Shown here piece after piece: positions 1 through 7,990 of a stretch of 64,000 bases of DNA. The notes under the pieces are model-generated. The model made no database searches and was not told where the DNA came from. It saw only the letters and a list, made by a program, of their open reading frames with translations. The translations under genes were made by a program, and so were the position numbers. The DNA is from an uncultured Desulfuromonadales bacterium. Lineage in GTDB: Bacteria > Desulfobacterota > Desulfuromonadia > Desulfuromonadales > Geopsychrobacteraceae. The stretch spans positions 23,707-87,706 of the forward strand of contig CALZHQ010000006.1 of the NCBI GenBank assembly GCA_945787295.1. Direction: 5' to 3'. Position 1 is the stretch's first letter, and the number at the start of each line of letters is the position of its first letter.

Positions 1-1414
1 TTCCCTTCTCTCTGCCGAGCCCATTGCGGTAGGGCCGGTTGGTCGTCAAAGCATCGAAAATATCGACTACCGTCATCACCCTCACCGGGAGTGAAATCTC
101 GTCGCCGACAAGGCCATCCGGATAGCCGCTGCCATCAAGTTTTTCATGATGATGACGGATGATATCGAGGGCCGGTCCCAGGGTCTTCTTCAACGGCAGG
201 CAGATTTTGTAACCGATATTTGAATGCTCCTGCATGACATCCCATTCTTTATCACTCAGCTTTCCCGGCTTGTTGAGAATATCAGTCGGCACGCCTATCT
301 TACCAATGTCGTGCAGGATTCCACCCAGCTTGAGAGCTTCCAGTTCCTCCCCCTCCAAACCGAGCCGCCTCCCCACTCCGATAGCCAGACCGGCAACCCG
401 CTGGATGTGACTTTCAGTATAGGTGTCTTTCGCTTCGACAATGTTAGCCAGCGAATAGAGGACATTTTCGATGCTGGTCAGATTGTTGTTCAGCTTTTTG
501 AAGCGCACCAGTGACTTGGTTCGAGCCAGCAGCTCAGCCTTATTCGGCGGCTTGGTGATAAAATCGTCAGCTCCCGCTTCGATCCCCTTGATTTTCGCCT
601 CGACCGAGTCGAGAGCCGTAACCATGACGACCGGGATCATTCGGGTCGCCTCACTGTTTTTCAGCTGCCGACAAACTTTGTAACCATCGACCCCAGGCAT
701 CATAATATCGAGCAGGATAAGATCGACGTCCTCCTTGCTCACCAGGCTGAGTGCCTCTTCGCCACTGTAAGCCTTGACCACCCGGTAACCGAGGGGAAGC
801 AGAAAGGCCTCCATCAGCTTCACGTTTCTCGGTTCGTCATCTGCCACCAAGATTGTCCCCCGACAATTATCAGCGGGAGCAAGCTCTTTTTCCGGTGAAT
901 AGAAACAGATTTTATTCAGTACCGATCCCTTGGCATTTCCAAGGGCTTCACAAGCGTGCTCCAGCAGTTGCTCCCTGTTGATGGCATCTCCGGGAAAAGA
1001 AACAGCACCGATACTCAAGGAAAACCGGCCATCGATAGATGTTTCCTTCTTATCCATCAGTCGACTGAGAATCTCCATGGCAGGCTGCAGAGTTATCTCA
1101 ATCAGGACAATGGCAAACCGATCCTTTGTCAGCCGGGCAGCGAAATCGGTAGAACGAACTCCACACTCTTGAATCAGCCGTGCAAAATCCTTCAGCAATC
1201 GATCACCTGCCAGAGCTCCATGTTCCCGGTTATAATCGGAGAAATTGTCGATATCGAGCAGGGCAAGCACAAAAGGAGCGCCATAACGACTGCAACGTTC
1301 GATTTCACGATCAAGCGTCAGTTGGAAGAACCCGTGGTTGTACAGTCCGGTCAAGCCATCACAGAAAGAGGCCTGAACCTCTTTTTGATATTCTTCCTGC
1401 AGAGCAATCGACAC
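1..1414 (-). CDS. Degenerate-GGDEF / receiver / HD-GYP signalling protein (3' end outside window)
   Basis: An open frame of 471 codons runs off the left edge. The GTG start at 1414 has a GAGGAG box 8 nt upstream. Residues ~15-165 have a diguanylate-cyclase-like layout, but the GGDEF signature reads TKDRF (~96-100), so cyclase activity is unlikely. A receiver domain follows (~185-300) with ADDE, phospho-acceptor Asp ~234 in LLDIMMPG and a TKPP lysine. The C-terminal HD-GYP domain has HDIGK (~368) and HHEKLDGSGYPDG (~425-437), as in active c-di-GMP phosphodiesterases. The protein is cytoplasmic and the receiver probably gates c-di-GMP breakdown. A receiver lying after a GGDEF-like domain is unusual. 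Family assignment is firm; activity is inferred. Confidence 0.9.
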   Translation of the reverse strand, partial: MSIALQEEYQKEVQASFCDGLTGLYNHGFFQLTLDREIERCSRYGAPFVLALLDIDNFSDYNREHGALAGDRLLKDFARLIQECGVRSTDFAARLTKDRFAIVLIEITLQPAMEILSRLMDKKETSIDGRFSLSIGAVSFPGDAINREQLLEHACEALGNAKGSVLNKICFYSPEKELAPADNCRGTILVADDEPRNVKLMEAFLLPLGYRVVKAYSGEEALSLVSKEDVDLILLDIMMPGVDGYKVCRQLKNSEATRMIPVVMVTALDSVEAKIKGIEAGADDFITKPPNKAELLARTKSLVRFKKLNNNLTSIENVLYSLANIVEAKDTYTESHIQRVAGLAIGVGRRLGLEGEELEALKLGGILHDIGKIGVPTDILNKPGKLSDKEWDVMQEHSNIGYKICLPLKKTLGPALDIIRHHHEKLDGSGYPDGLVGDEISLPVRVMTVVDIFDALTTNRPYRNGLGREKG

Positions 1415-1774
1415 GCAAAAAACTCCTCAGTGGCATTTATCGATGGGCCAATAGCCTGAAAAATAGAGAGGAAAGATATTACCGATAACTTATTGGCAAA
1501 TTATTATGGAGGAATACTAACCTAAAGGCGGGTCAATCTCAACCGGAAAACACAATCATTTCAGCACTACCTGCTCAACACATAGCGGCACTCCGGCCGG
1601 CCGACGAGCCCGGAGATAAGATCGGCCTGTAAAAATCCTTCGGTGGCAAGAATTTCCAGATGACGGCGCGCGATCGAGCGACTGAAGCCGACCGCCAGCG
1701 GAGCACAGGATCACCCTGACAGCAGAGCATCCGGAATCCCGGGCCGGCGCTACAACGGCCACCAGCGATCCGCT
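1415..1774. other. Intergenic region with regulator relic
   Basis: This 360-bp gap holds the decayed regulator fragment listed separately (1567-1710) and the ribosome-binding site of the HD-GYP gene at its left end. Nothing else was recognised: no hairpin with a T-tract and no convincing promoter. Confidence 0.5.
1567..1710 (-). pseudogene. Relic of the C-terminal HTH of a CitB/DctR-type response regulator
   Basis: Read on the minus strand, 47 codons before a TAG (1567-1569) encode a sequence including VGFSRSIARRHLEIL and ending GLVGRPECRYVLSR. This matches the end of CitB/DpiA/DctR response regulators (helix-turn-helix, then a GRPExRY tail). The frame is closed upstream by TGA at 1711-1713. 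No receiver domain or start codon is present, so the copy is broken. It lies just after the 3' end of the NarL-type regulator. Intact relatives control C4-dicarboxylate or citrate use. The similarity is recalled by eye, so confidence is moderate. Confidence 0.55.
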
Positions 1775-2452
1775 TTAAACATCAAAAGAGCTGGGATCAA
1801 CAACTCCGATCCGGATTGCATATTTGACCATTTCAACCGGGTTGCTCATCCCAAGTTTTTTTACGATATTGGTCCGATGTTTTTCACTGGTTTTTGGGCT
1901 GACATCAAGGAGCTTGCTAATTTCTATTGAGGATTTCCCATCCATAAGCAATCGAAACACCTGTTTTTCCCGATCGGACAGCGAATGATATTTCTGTTCT
2001 TCCGGAAGCCCTGATTCACTTTCTGGCTGCCGAAAAAAGTCGACCAGAGTGGCCTGAATCTGCTCACTGAAGTAGTATTGCCCCTGAATAACTGCATGGA
2101 TCGCAGCGACCAGGGTTTCACCTGGATCGCCCTTTAAAATATAGGCATGAGCCCCGGCCCGCAGCGCTTCCCTGGCGAATGAGTCCTTGCCATACATCGA
2201 TAGGATGATTATTTTCACCTCTGGAATCAGCTGTCGCAGTGCTGAGATCGTCTCCAGACCGCCGACTTCTGGCATCGCGATATCAAGTATCACCAATTCC
2301 GGCGCAACCTGTTCGGCGACCGTGACAGCCTCCCGGCCGTTTTCCGCTTCCCCGACGACTTCGATACCCTCTTCGGTATCCAATAATTTCCGCAAACCGG
2401 CGCGAACGATGCTATGGTCGTCGACAATCATGACCTTAATGTTGTTCTTCAT
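1775..2452 (-). CDS. NarL/FixJ-family response regulator
   Basis: A 225-residue protein. The receiver domain (1-~120) has the DDH acidic pocket, the phospho-acceptor Asp in VILDIAMPE and a conserved Lys in ILKGDP. A LuxR-type helix-turn-helix follows (~155-215; LSDREKQVFRLL, then SPKTSEKHRTNIVKKL). ATG 2452 is preferred over an upstream in-frame start at 2530: it has AAGGA just upstream and begins directly with the receiver fold. The start overlaps the 3' end of the sensor kinase by 17 bp, so the two are translationally coupled and form one phosphorelay. The target genes cannot be read from the sequence. Confidence 0.93.
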   Translation of the reverse strand: MKNNIKVMIVDDHSIVRAGLRKLLDTEEGIEVVGEAENGREAVTVAEQVAPELVILDIAMPEVGGLETISALRQLIPEVKIIILSMYGKDSFAREALRAGAHAYILKGDPGETLVAAIHAVIQGQYYFSEQIQATLVDFFRQPESESGLPEEQKYHSLSDREKQVFRLLMDGKSSIEISKLLDVSPKTSEKHRTNIVKKLGMSNPVEMVKYAIRIGVVDPSSFDV

Positions 2453-3410
2453 GAATATCCTTTCTAACTGGCAGAACAATCGTAATCGTTGTTCCCTTGC
2501 CAGGCGCTGTGAGAATCTCGAACTCGCCATTTAACGCTGCCACCCGCTCACGCATCCCGAGCAGGCCAACCCCCTCGAACCCTCTAGCAGCAACCGCCAG
2601 CCGGCCAGTGTCAAAGCCGACGCCATTATCCTGCACCCGCAAAACAACCTTATCCGCTTGCGCCTCAAGAACAACCGATACTTCCGAAGCTTCTGAGTAT
2701 TTGATGACATTGTTCAGGCTTTCCTGACAGGTCCGGTACAGGGCAACCTCCATGTCGGGTGTGATATGGCGCTGATGTTCATTGAGCACAAAGTCTTCAC
2801 TGATATCAATAGCTGGATACTGTTCGGAAAATTCTGCGACCAACCCTTTCAGGGCCGCAATCAACCCGATCTCATCCAGCATTGAGGGACGAAGCCGGTA
2901 TGTCACCTCGCGCAACTCATTCCCGAGTTGCGCAATCAGTTCGACAATATCCTGAACATCTTCTTTCTGCTGAGCATGGTGGTCTGGTAGAGACTTGCGT
3001 AGCGCGTCCATCCGGAACTGAACCGCCGTCAATGTCTGGCCACATTGATCATGCAAATCATGGCTGATTTTTTTACGCTCCTCTTCGGCACTGTCGAGCA
3101 ACTTATGCGAGAGATATTGGATCTCGCTTTCAGAACGCTTGTGCTCCACCCAGAACGGACGATAAAGCAGAAAATAGAAGGGCGTCAAAAAGGTCAGCAG
3201 GATCGTCGAATCGATAATCGCTTCATATTCATGCGACAGGGGCGGCAATGAGTTCAGCACGTACATAACACCGACTTCGCAGACAAAGATGGCCGTGGCC
3301 ATCAACAGGACCAGCTGGAAGGGGGTCAGGACTTTCCGTCTTCGCGGCAGACGCAACGGCAATCTGGTCTGCTGTTCGGCTAAATGAGTTTTTCCATCGA
3401 TTGTATCCAT
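2436..3410 (-). CDS. HisKA_3-type sensor histidine kinase, membrane bound
   Basis: A 324-residue kinase. Two hydrophobic segments (~31-52 and ~68-86) place it in the inner membrane with almost no periplasmic sensor. The HisKA_3 dimerisation helix carries the phosphorylated His in KKISHDLHDQCGQ (~120). A HATPase_c domain with NNVIKYSEA and DNGVGF boxes ends the protein. This is the NarX/DegS class that partners LuxR-type regulators, as the overlapping gene at 1775-2452 confirms. The input signal is unknown; with little periplasmic loop it may sense a membrane or cytoplasmic cue. Confidence 0.92.
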   Translation of the reverse strand: MDTIDGKTHLAEQQTRLPLRLPRRRKVLTPFQLVLLMATAIFVCEVGVMYVLNSLPPLSHEYEAIIDSTILLTFLTPFYFLLYRPFWVEHKRSESEIQYLSHKLLDSAEEERKKISHDLHDQCGQTLTAVQFRMDALRKSLPDHHAQQKEDVQDIVELIAQLGNELREVTYRLRPSMLDEIGLIAALKGLVAEFSEQYPAIDISEDFVLNEHQRHITPDMEVALYRTCQESLNNVIKYSEASEVSVVLEAQADKVVLRVQDNGVGFDTGRLAVAARGFEGVGLLGMRERVAALNGEFEILTAPGKGTTITIVLPVRKDIHEEQH

Positions 3411-3512
3411 CCAAAGCTCATTTCTTTACTAATTCGATAGACTTACAAAATCATAATTGACAGACAGCTCCAATTCAATACCCCGTCAAGCAATAACGTA
3501 ACATTTTAGGAC

Positions 3513-3550
3513 AAAAAAATCCCCATCCCGGTAGGAGGTCCGGGATGGGG
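3513..3550 (-). terminator. Rho-independent terminator of the lut operon
   Basis: CCCCATCCCGG and CCGGGATGGGG form a perfect 11-bp stem (3521-3531 / 3540-3550) with an 8-nt loop. On the minus strand it is followed directly by a run of T (3513-3519). It lies about 50 bp after the stop of the lutB-lutA fusion. Confidence 0.93.
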
Positions 3551-3602
3551 AGAAAGCACGTGGGAGAGAGATGAAATCCACGTGTAAAGGACGGTTTATT
3601 TT

Positions 3603-5759
3603 CTAATTTTTATTTTTCAGCGCCTCGGCCAGCAGTTCGATGGTGTGCTGGGCACGCACCTGTGAACCTTGCTTTTCCAGACCACCACGGATCTGCATCA
3701 TGCAGCCGGGGCAGTCCATGGCGACGCAACTGGCGCCGCTCTCAGCGATATCGTTCAACTTGTCCTTGAGAATCATCTTGGCGATATCTGGATGGCTGGT
3801 CAGCGAGTAGGAGCCACCGAAACCGCAACAGCGATCGGCGTGTGCCATCTCGACCAGATCATAGCCGGAGGTTTCGATCAGCTGACGCGGTTCCTTCCAG
3901 ACCCCGGCGCCCCGCTTGAGGTGACAAGAATCATGGTAGGTGACCTTTTCGCTGCTGGCCAACGCCTTGAAGGTGTCGGCGGCACCGAGTTGATTGACAA
4001 CAAAACCAGCGGCATCGACGGTGATCTCGGCCAGCTGCTCGGCCTTGGCGGCCCAGGCCGGGTTATCCTTCAGATGCTCGACGAAATCGCGCTGCAATGC
4101 CATGGTGCAGGTCGGGCAGGTGGTCAGCACGAAGTCGGGATTGCCATCAAGCATGGCGTCGATATTCTGCTTGGCCAGCTCGATGGCGGTCTCTTTATCA
4201 CCCGAGTAGAGGGCCGGCACACCACAGCAGTTCTGCTTCTGCGGATAGTAAACCTCAACATCAAGGGCGTTCATCACCGTCACCAGATCGAGACCCAGTT
4301 CAGGATAGAGGAAATCGTTGGCACAGCCACCGAACAGCGCGACCCGGTAGCGTGGTTTGTCGACGGTCTGCGGATGCTGCAGAATGACATCACGCAGCGG
4401 CTTTTCCGCGACCGCCGGCAGGGTGCGCCACTCGGTCAGTGAAGAGAAGAACAGTGGCAGGTGCCGGATGGTTCGCTCGCCCTTGGTGACCGGTTTCTGC
4501 ATGATGCTGGCGGCCCGGATCAGCCCGTGGAACAGCTTGCGATTACGCATCACTTTGCGGAAAACGATGTCCTTGCCGGCGCCGATCCCCTCCTCCTCGC
4601 CGATGGTTTCGCGCAGGGAGAGGATGATCTCCTCAAGATCGATCTTGCTCGGGCAGATCGCCACACAGGAACGACAACCGATACAGGCGCGGACGATTTC
4701 GGCGGCATTCTCAAGGCCGTGAAAAAAGGCGGTCAGAATGATACCGATAGCACCGATGTAGATATGACCGAAGACATGGCCGCCGACCGTCTGGTAAACC
4801 GGGCAGACGTTGGCACAGGCCCCGCAACGGATACAGTTGAGGGCATCCTGGCAGTGGGGCGACTCGGCCAGGGTGCTGCGACCGTTATCGAGCAGCACAA
4901 TGTGCAGTTCCTTTTCTTCACCGGCACAGGGGACCGCACCGCGAATCCAGGTAACATAGGAGGTGAGCGGCTGGCCGGTGGCATTCTTCGGTAACACGCG
5001 GATGATCTTGGTTGCATCTTCCAGGGTCGGGACCAGTTTTTCGATCCCGACCAGGGCGACATGCACCTTCGGCAGGGTCGAGGCGAGCCGTGCGTTGCCT
5101 TCGTTGGTCACCAAGGCAAGGCCGCCGGTTTCAGCGATCGCAATGTTGGCACCGGTAATCCCGATCTCAGCGTCCAGATAACCCTGGCGCAACTGCTCGC
5201 GAGCGACCTGCACCAAGTGTTTGATCTCAGCCGGTTCAGTTTTGCCGGTTTCTTTACTGAATAGCTCGGCGACATCCTCTTTGAACATATGGATCGCCGG
5301 CATCACCATGTGGCTGGGCCGCTGCCCGGCCAACTGGATGATCCATTCTCCCAGGTCGGTTTCCAAGGCCCTGGTGCCCGCCTTTTCCAAAGCGACATTC
5401 AGATGGGTTTCCTCGCTGGCCATACTTTTACTTTTCACCGCCAGCTTGGCGCCCTTCTTTTTCGCCAGTTCAGCGATATAGTTATTGGCGTCCGCGGCGG
5501 TCTTGGCCAGGTAGACAGTCGTACCAGCGGCTTCAGCGTTCGCCGTGAACTGCTGCAGCAACTCGGCGTGATTTTCCCGCACACCAGTCTTCATCTTGGA
5601 AATTTCGCTGCGCATCGCCTCGAAATCGTAGTTGGCAAAGGCATTAGCGCGTGAAATCAGGTAGGCGTCACCGAACTTGTGCAGCGCATCCTGTAGTTTC
5701 GGTGTGGCAAGGGCGTTGTCGATCCGCTGGCGATAATCCTTACTGCGTTGTTTATTCAT
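3603..5759 (-). CDS. lutB-lutA: Fused LutB-LutA lactate oxidation iron-sulfur protein
   Basis: A 718-residue protein. Residues ~60-300 are a LUD domain (ITGANIAIAETGG), followed by two ferredoxin-type clusters CIRCGACANVCP and CIGCRSCVAICP (~310-375). These make up LutB. The C-terminal ~290 residues carry two CCG domains (NCCGVP with CPTC, then RCCGFGGS with CPGC), which equal LutA. In Bacillus LutA and LutB are separate proteins that oxidise L-lactate to pyruvate with LutC. ATG 5759 has GAGGAG 7 nt upstream and is preferred to the in-frame GTG at 5774. lutC lies just upstream in the same operon, whose promoter carries a GntR-type operator. Confidence 0.93.
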   Translation of the reverse strand: MNKQRSKDYRQRIDNALATPKLQDALHKFGDAYLISRANAFANYDFEAMRSEISKMKTGVRENHAELLQQFTANAEAAGTTVYLAKTAADANNYIAELAKKKGAKLAVKSKSMASEETHLNVALEKAGTRALETDLGEWIIQLAGQRPSHMVMPAIHMFKEDVAELFSKETGKTEPAEIKHLVQVAREQLRQGYLDAEIGITGANIAIAETGGLALVTNEGNARLASTLPKVHVALVGIEKLVPTLEDATKIIRVLPKNATGQPLTSYVTWIRGAVPCAGEEKELHIVLLDNGRSTLAESPHCQDALNCIRCGACANVCPVYQTVGGHVFGHIYIGAIGIILTAFFHGLENAAEIVRACIGCRSCVAICPSKIDLEEIILSLRETIGEEEGIGAGKDIVFRKVMRNRKLFHGLIRAASIMQKPVTKGERTIRHLPLFFSSLTEWRTLPAVAEKPLRDVILQHPQTVDKPRYRVALFGGCANDFLYPELGLDLVTVMNALDVEVYYPQKQNCCGVPALYSGDKETAIELAKQNIDAMLDGNPDFVLTTCPTCTMALQRDFVEHLKDNPAWAAKAEQLAEITVDAAGFVVNQLGAADTFKALASSEKVTYHDSCHLKRGAGVWKEPRQLIETSGYDLVEMAHADRCCGFGGSYSLTSHPDIAKMILKDKLNDIAESGASCVAMDCPGCMMQIRGGLEKQGSQVRAQHTIELLAEALKNKN

Positions 5760-5770
5760 TTTATCGCTCC

Positions 5771-6334
5771 TCACATTTCCAACGGATCACTGGAGAGTTT
5801 TGGCACCAGCAGAATGTGCAGTTGTTTTGGACCGTGAACGCCAATGGTCAGTACTCGCTCGATATCGGCGGTCCGGCTCGGGCCGGTGATGTAGGCGATA
5901 TAGTTACGCGGGTCACGCTGGTGCAGTTGCCGCATCGGTGATACCGCCTCCAGGCTGTCGGCGAGGATCTTTTCCGGGTCGAGGAGGGCGAACTGAATTT
6001 CCGGCAGCGTGGTCGCCAGACGGATATCTTCAGCGGTGCTCTCCAGTGCCAGGCTGCCGGTGTCGGCCATGGCGAAATTAACGCCGGTCAGACCGGCTTC
6101 CGCCTTGGCTGATGTCTCCCTGGTCAGGTCAGCCTCGACAGCAACTCCAGCCTTGGTTAAAGCCGATCTAAGTTTAAAACGGGAACCGGTCGCAAAGGAG
6201 GGCAGCAGCAGAGTCCCAGAGACACGTTCCGCAATATAGCCGACCGCCTCTTTCAGGCTCTCCGCCAGAAAAACCTCGGCTCCAATATTACGCGCCGCGA
6301 CGGTAAATTGTTCAACACGCTGTTTATTCCCCAT
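5771..6334 (-). CDS. lutC: LutC, LUD-domain lactate utilisation protein
   Basis: A 187-residue single LUD domain. GVNFAMADTGSLAL and YITGPSRTADIERVLTIGVHGP match the LutC signature. It works with LutA/LutB in cytoplasmic lactate-to-pyruvate oxidation. It is the first gene of a two-gene operon, 11 bp ahead of the lutB-lutA fusion start. The leader carries the palindrome at 6352-6368, only 18 bp before the start codon, which suits repression by a GntR-FCD protein. Length is close to other LutC proteins and nothing is missing. Confidence 0.92.
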   Translation of the reverse strand: MGNKQRVEQFTVAARNIGAEVFLAESLKEAVGYIAERVSGTLLLPSFATGSRFKLRSALTKAGVAVEADLTRETSAKAEAGLTGVNFAMADTGSLALESTAEDIRLATTLPEIQFALLDPEKILADSLEAVSPMRQLHQRDPRNYIAYITGPSRTADIERVLTIGVHGPKQLHILLVPKLSSDPLEM

Positions 6335-6351
6335 AAATCGATCTCCCTGTC

Positions 6352-6368
6352 AATTGGTCTTACCAGTC
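6352..6368. promoter_or_regulatory. Predicted GntR-FCD operator in front of lutC
   Basis: The palindrome TGGT-CTT-ACCA (6355-6365) with flanking A/T resembles PdhR/LldR operators (TGGT-N3-ACCA). The same core occurs before dctP (11557-11571) and before the gntR gene (53134-53146). It would overlap the lutC transcription start. Confidence 0.75.
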
Positions 6369-6369
6369 A

Positions 6370-6398
6370 CCTTAATTAACCATGTCCGGCCCTGTCAA
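6370..6398 (-). promoter_or_regulatory. Candidate sigma-70 promoter of lutC operon
   Basis: On the minus strand TTGACA (6393-6398) is followed after 17 bp by TTAAGG (6370-6375). The -35 is perfect and the -10 weak. The operator at 6352-6368 sits at the expected start site, the same geometry as at dctP. Confidence 0.45.
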
Positions 6399-6731
6399 GA
6401 AGAAAAACATTGTTCCAAAACCAGTCATGCACTCTCTATCCCTGCTATCATTAAAAGTACCACTGAAGAGATCTATTTTTCGATTTCACTCAAAAATAAG
6501 TCGCATTCGGTTGAATTTGCGTTGTTACCTGCTTTGTTTAATGTATTACCTCAGCAATTTCGATTCATAAAAGGATCATTGATTATTATTTGAATCATGA
6601 TCTTAACAACCAAAAACAAGGAGCTTACGGAACAGTTTCCGGCGCACCGATTCATCCCAGAATCAGTGTGTCAGCACGACGGATTCAGCAACAGCCCACA
6701 AAAGCTGACTTTAAAACTCTTTTCTAGACAT
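6399..6731. other. Divergent regulatory region between lut and ketone-body operons
   Basis: A non-coding stretch upstream of the sigma-54 promoter. It holds CGGAACAGTTTCCG (6628-6641), a 5-bp inverted repeat with a 4-nt centre, and GATTC-N6-GAATC at about 6650-6665. Either could be an activator site for the sigma-54 regulator encoded at 10146-11477. Short open frames here have no recognisable content and are not called. Confidence 0.4.
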
Positions 6732-6747
6732 GGAACACAGCTTGCTG
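6732..6747 (+). promoter_or_regulatory. Sigma-54 (-24/-12) promoter of the ketone-body operon
   Basis: TGGAAC-N5-TTGCT matches the consensus TGGCAC-N5-TTGCW at ten of eleven defined positions, with correct GG-to-GC spacing. It lies 43 bp before the thiolase start codon. The last gene of the operon is a sigma-54 activator, which supports the call. Confidence 0.8.
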
Positions 6748-6790
6748 GAAGGACAGAGACCCTTTACCCAGCTTTCCATGGAGGAAATCG

Positions 6791-7966
6791 ATGAAAGATG
6801 TCTATATCGCCACAGCTCGCCGCACCCCATTCGGGGCATTCGGCGGAGTTCTGGCCGATACCCCGGCTGCAACCCTGGCCGCTGAGCTTATCCGAAATAT
6901 CCTGCAAACTACCGACATCGCTCCTGATGCAATCGACGAAGTCATCATCGGCCAAGTCCTGCAAGGCGGTTGTGCTCAGGCACCGGCTCGCCAGGCGATG
7001 CGCCAGGCCGGATTGCCGGACAGCGTGCATGCCATGACCATCAACAAGGTCTGTGGCAGCGGCCTGAAAGCGATGATGTTGGCCGCCGACTCCATCCGCC
7101 TCGGCGAAAGTCGACTGGCCATCGCTGGTGGCATGGAAAACATGTCCCAGGCCCCCTACATCCTACCGAGCGCGCGTTACGGCCAGCGCCTCGGCAATGG
7201 TCAAATGCTCGACCTGCTGATCGTTGACGGCCTGCAAGACCCCTACTCAGGTCAGCACATGGGAGAGATCACCGAGCGCTGGATCAAACAACATGGCGTC
7301 AGTCGTGAGCAGCAGGACGAATACGCGGCGCGCTCTTATCGGCTCTCCCAGACTGCGCTGGAGAAACAGACCTTCGCCGACGAATTGGTACCGGTCATCA
7401 AACAGACCCGCAAAGGGGAAGTGCGCATCGACAGCGACGAAGAACCGCTGCGCGGCAGTATTGACAAGTTGCCGGGCTTAAGGCCGGTCTTCGCCAAGGA
7501 TGGCAGCATCACCGCCGGCAACGCCTCGACGATCAACGACGGAGCAGCACTGGCCCTGCTGGCTGACGAAGAATCACTCAAAAAACACAACCTGCAGCCG
7601 CAAGCACGGCTGGTCTGTGCCAGCACCCACAGTATCGATCCTGACCTGTTCGCCGAAGCACCAGTCGGCGCCATCCGCAAGTGCGTCGAGAAAGCCGGCA
7701 TCAGCCTGGACCAGGTTGGCCTGTTCGAAATCAACGAAGCATTCGCGGCCGTGCCGCTGGTCGCCATGCAACAGCTTGGCTTGCCGCTGGAGAACATCAA
7801 CGTCAACGGTGGCGCCGTCTCCATCGGCCACCCGATCGGCGCCAGCGGCGGCCGCCTGGTCGCCACCCTGCTGCGTGAAATGCAGCTGCGCGGTGAGCGC
7901 TACGGCATCGCCAGCCTCTGCATCGGCGGCGGCGAAGCAGTTGCTGCCCTGTTCGAGCGTGTTTAA
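6791..7966 (+). CDS. atoB: Acetyl-CoA acetyltransferase (thiolase)
   Basis: A 391-residue thiolase of normal length. Catalytic residues are visible: Cys88 in NKVCGSGLKA, the NEAFA box, GHPIGASG, and the second Cys in CIGGGEA. It splits acetoacetyl-CoA into two acetyl-CoA, or runs in reverse. GGAGG lies 6 nt before ATG 6791. It is the first gene of an operon with a fused 3-oxoacid CoA-transferase and 3-hydroxybutyrate dehydrogenase, which fixes its role as the last step of ketone-body breakdown. The -24/-12 promoter sits directly upstream. Confidence 0.95.
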   Translation: MKDVYIATARRTPFGAFGGVLADTPAATLAAELIRNILQTTDIAPDAIDEVIIGQVLQGGCAQAPARQAMRQAGLPDSVHAMTINKVCGSGLKAMMLAADSIRLGESRLAIAGGMENMSQAPYILPSARYGQRLGNGQMLDLLIVDGLQDPYSGQHMGEITERWIKQHGVSREQQDEYAARSYRLSQTALEKQTFADELVPVIKQTRKGEVRIDSDEEPLRGSIDKLPGLRPVFAKDGSITAGNASTINDGAALALLADEESLKKHNLQPQARLVCASTHSIDPDLFAEAPVGAIRKCVEKAGISLDQVGLFEINEAFAAVPLVAMQQLGLPLENINVNGGAVSIGHPIGASGGRLVATLLREMQLRGERYGIASLCIGGGEAVAALFERV

Positions 7967-7990
7967 CGAATCACAATAAGGAGCTTTTCC

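Noticed and set aside
6382..6570. 62-codon plus-strand frame in the lut/ketone-body spacer
   Set aside because: No ribosome-binding site or family, and it lies across the lut promoter region.
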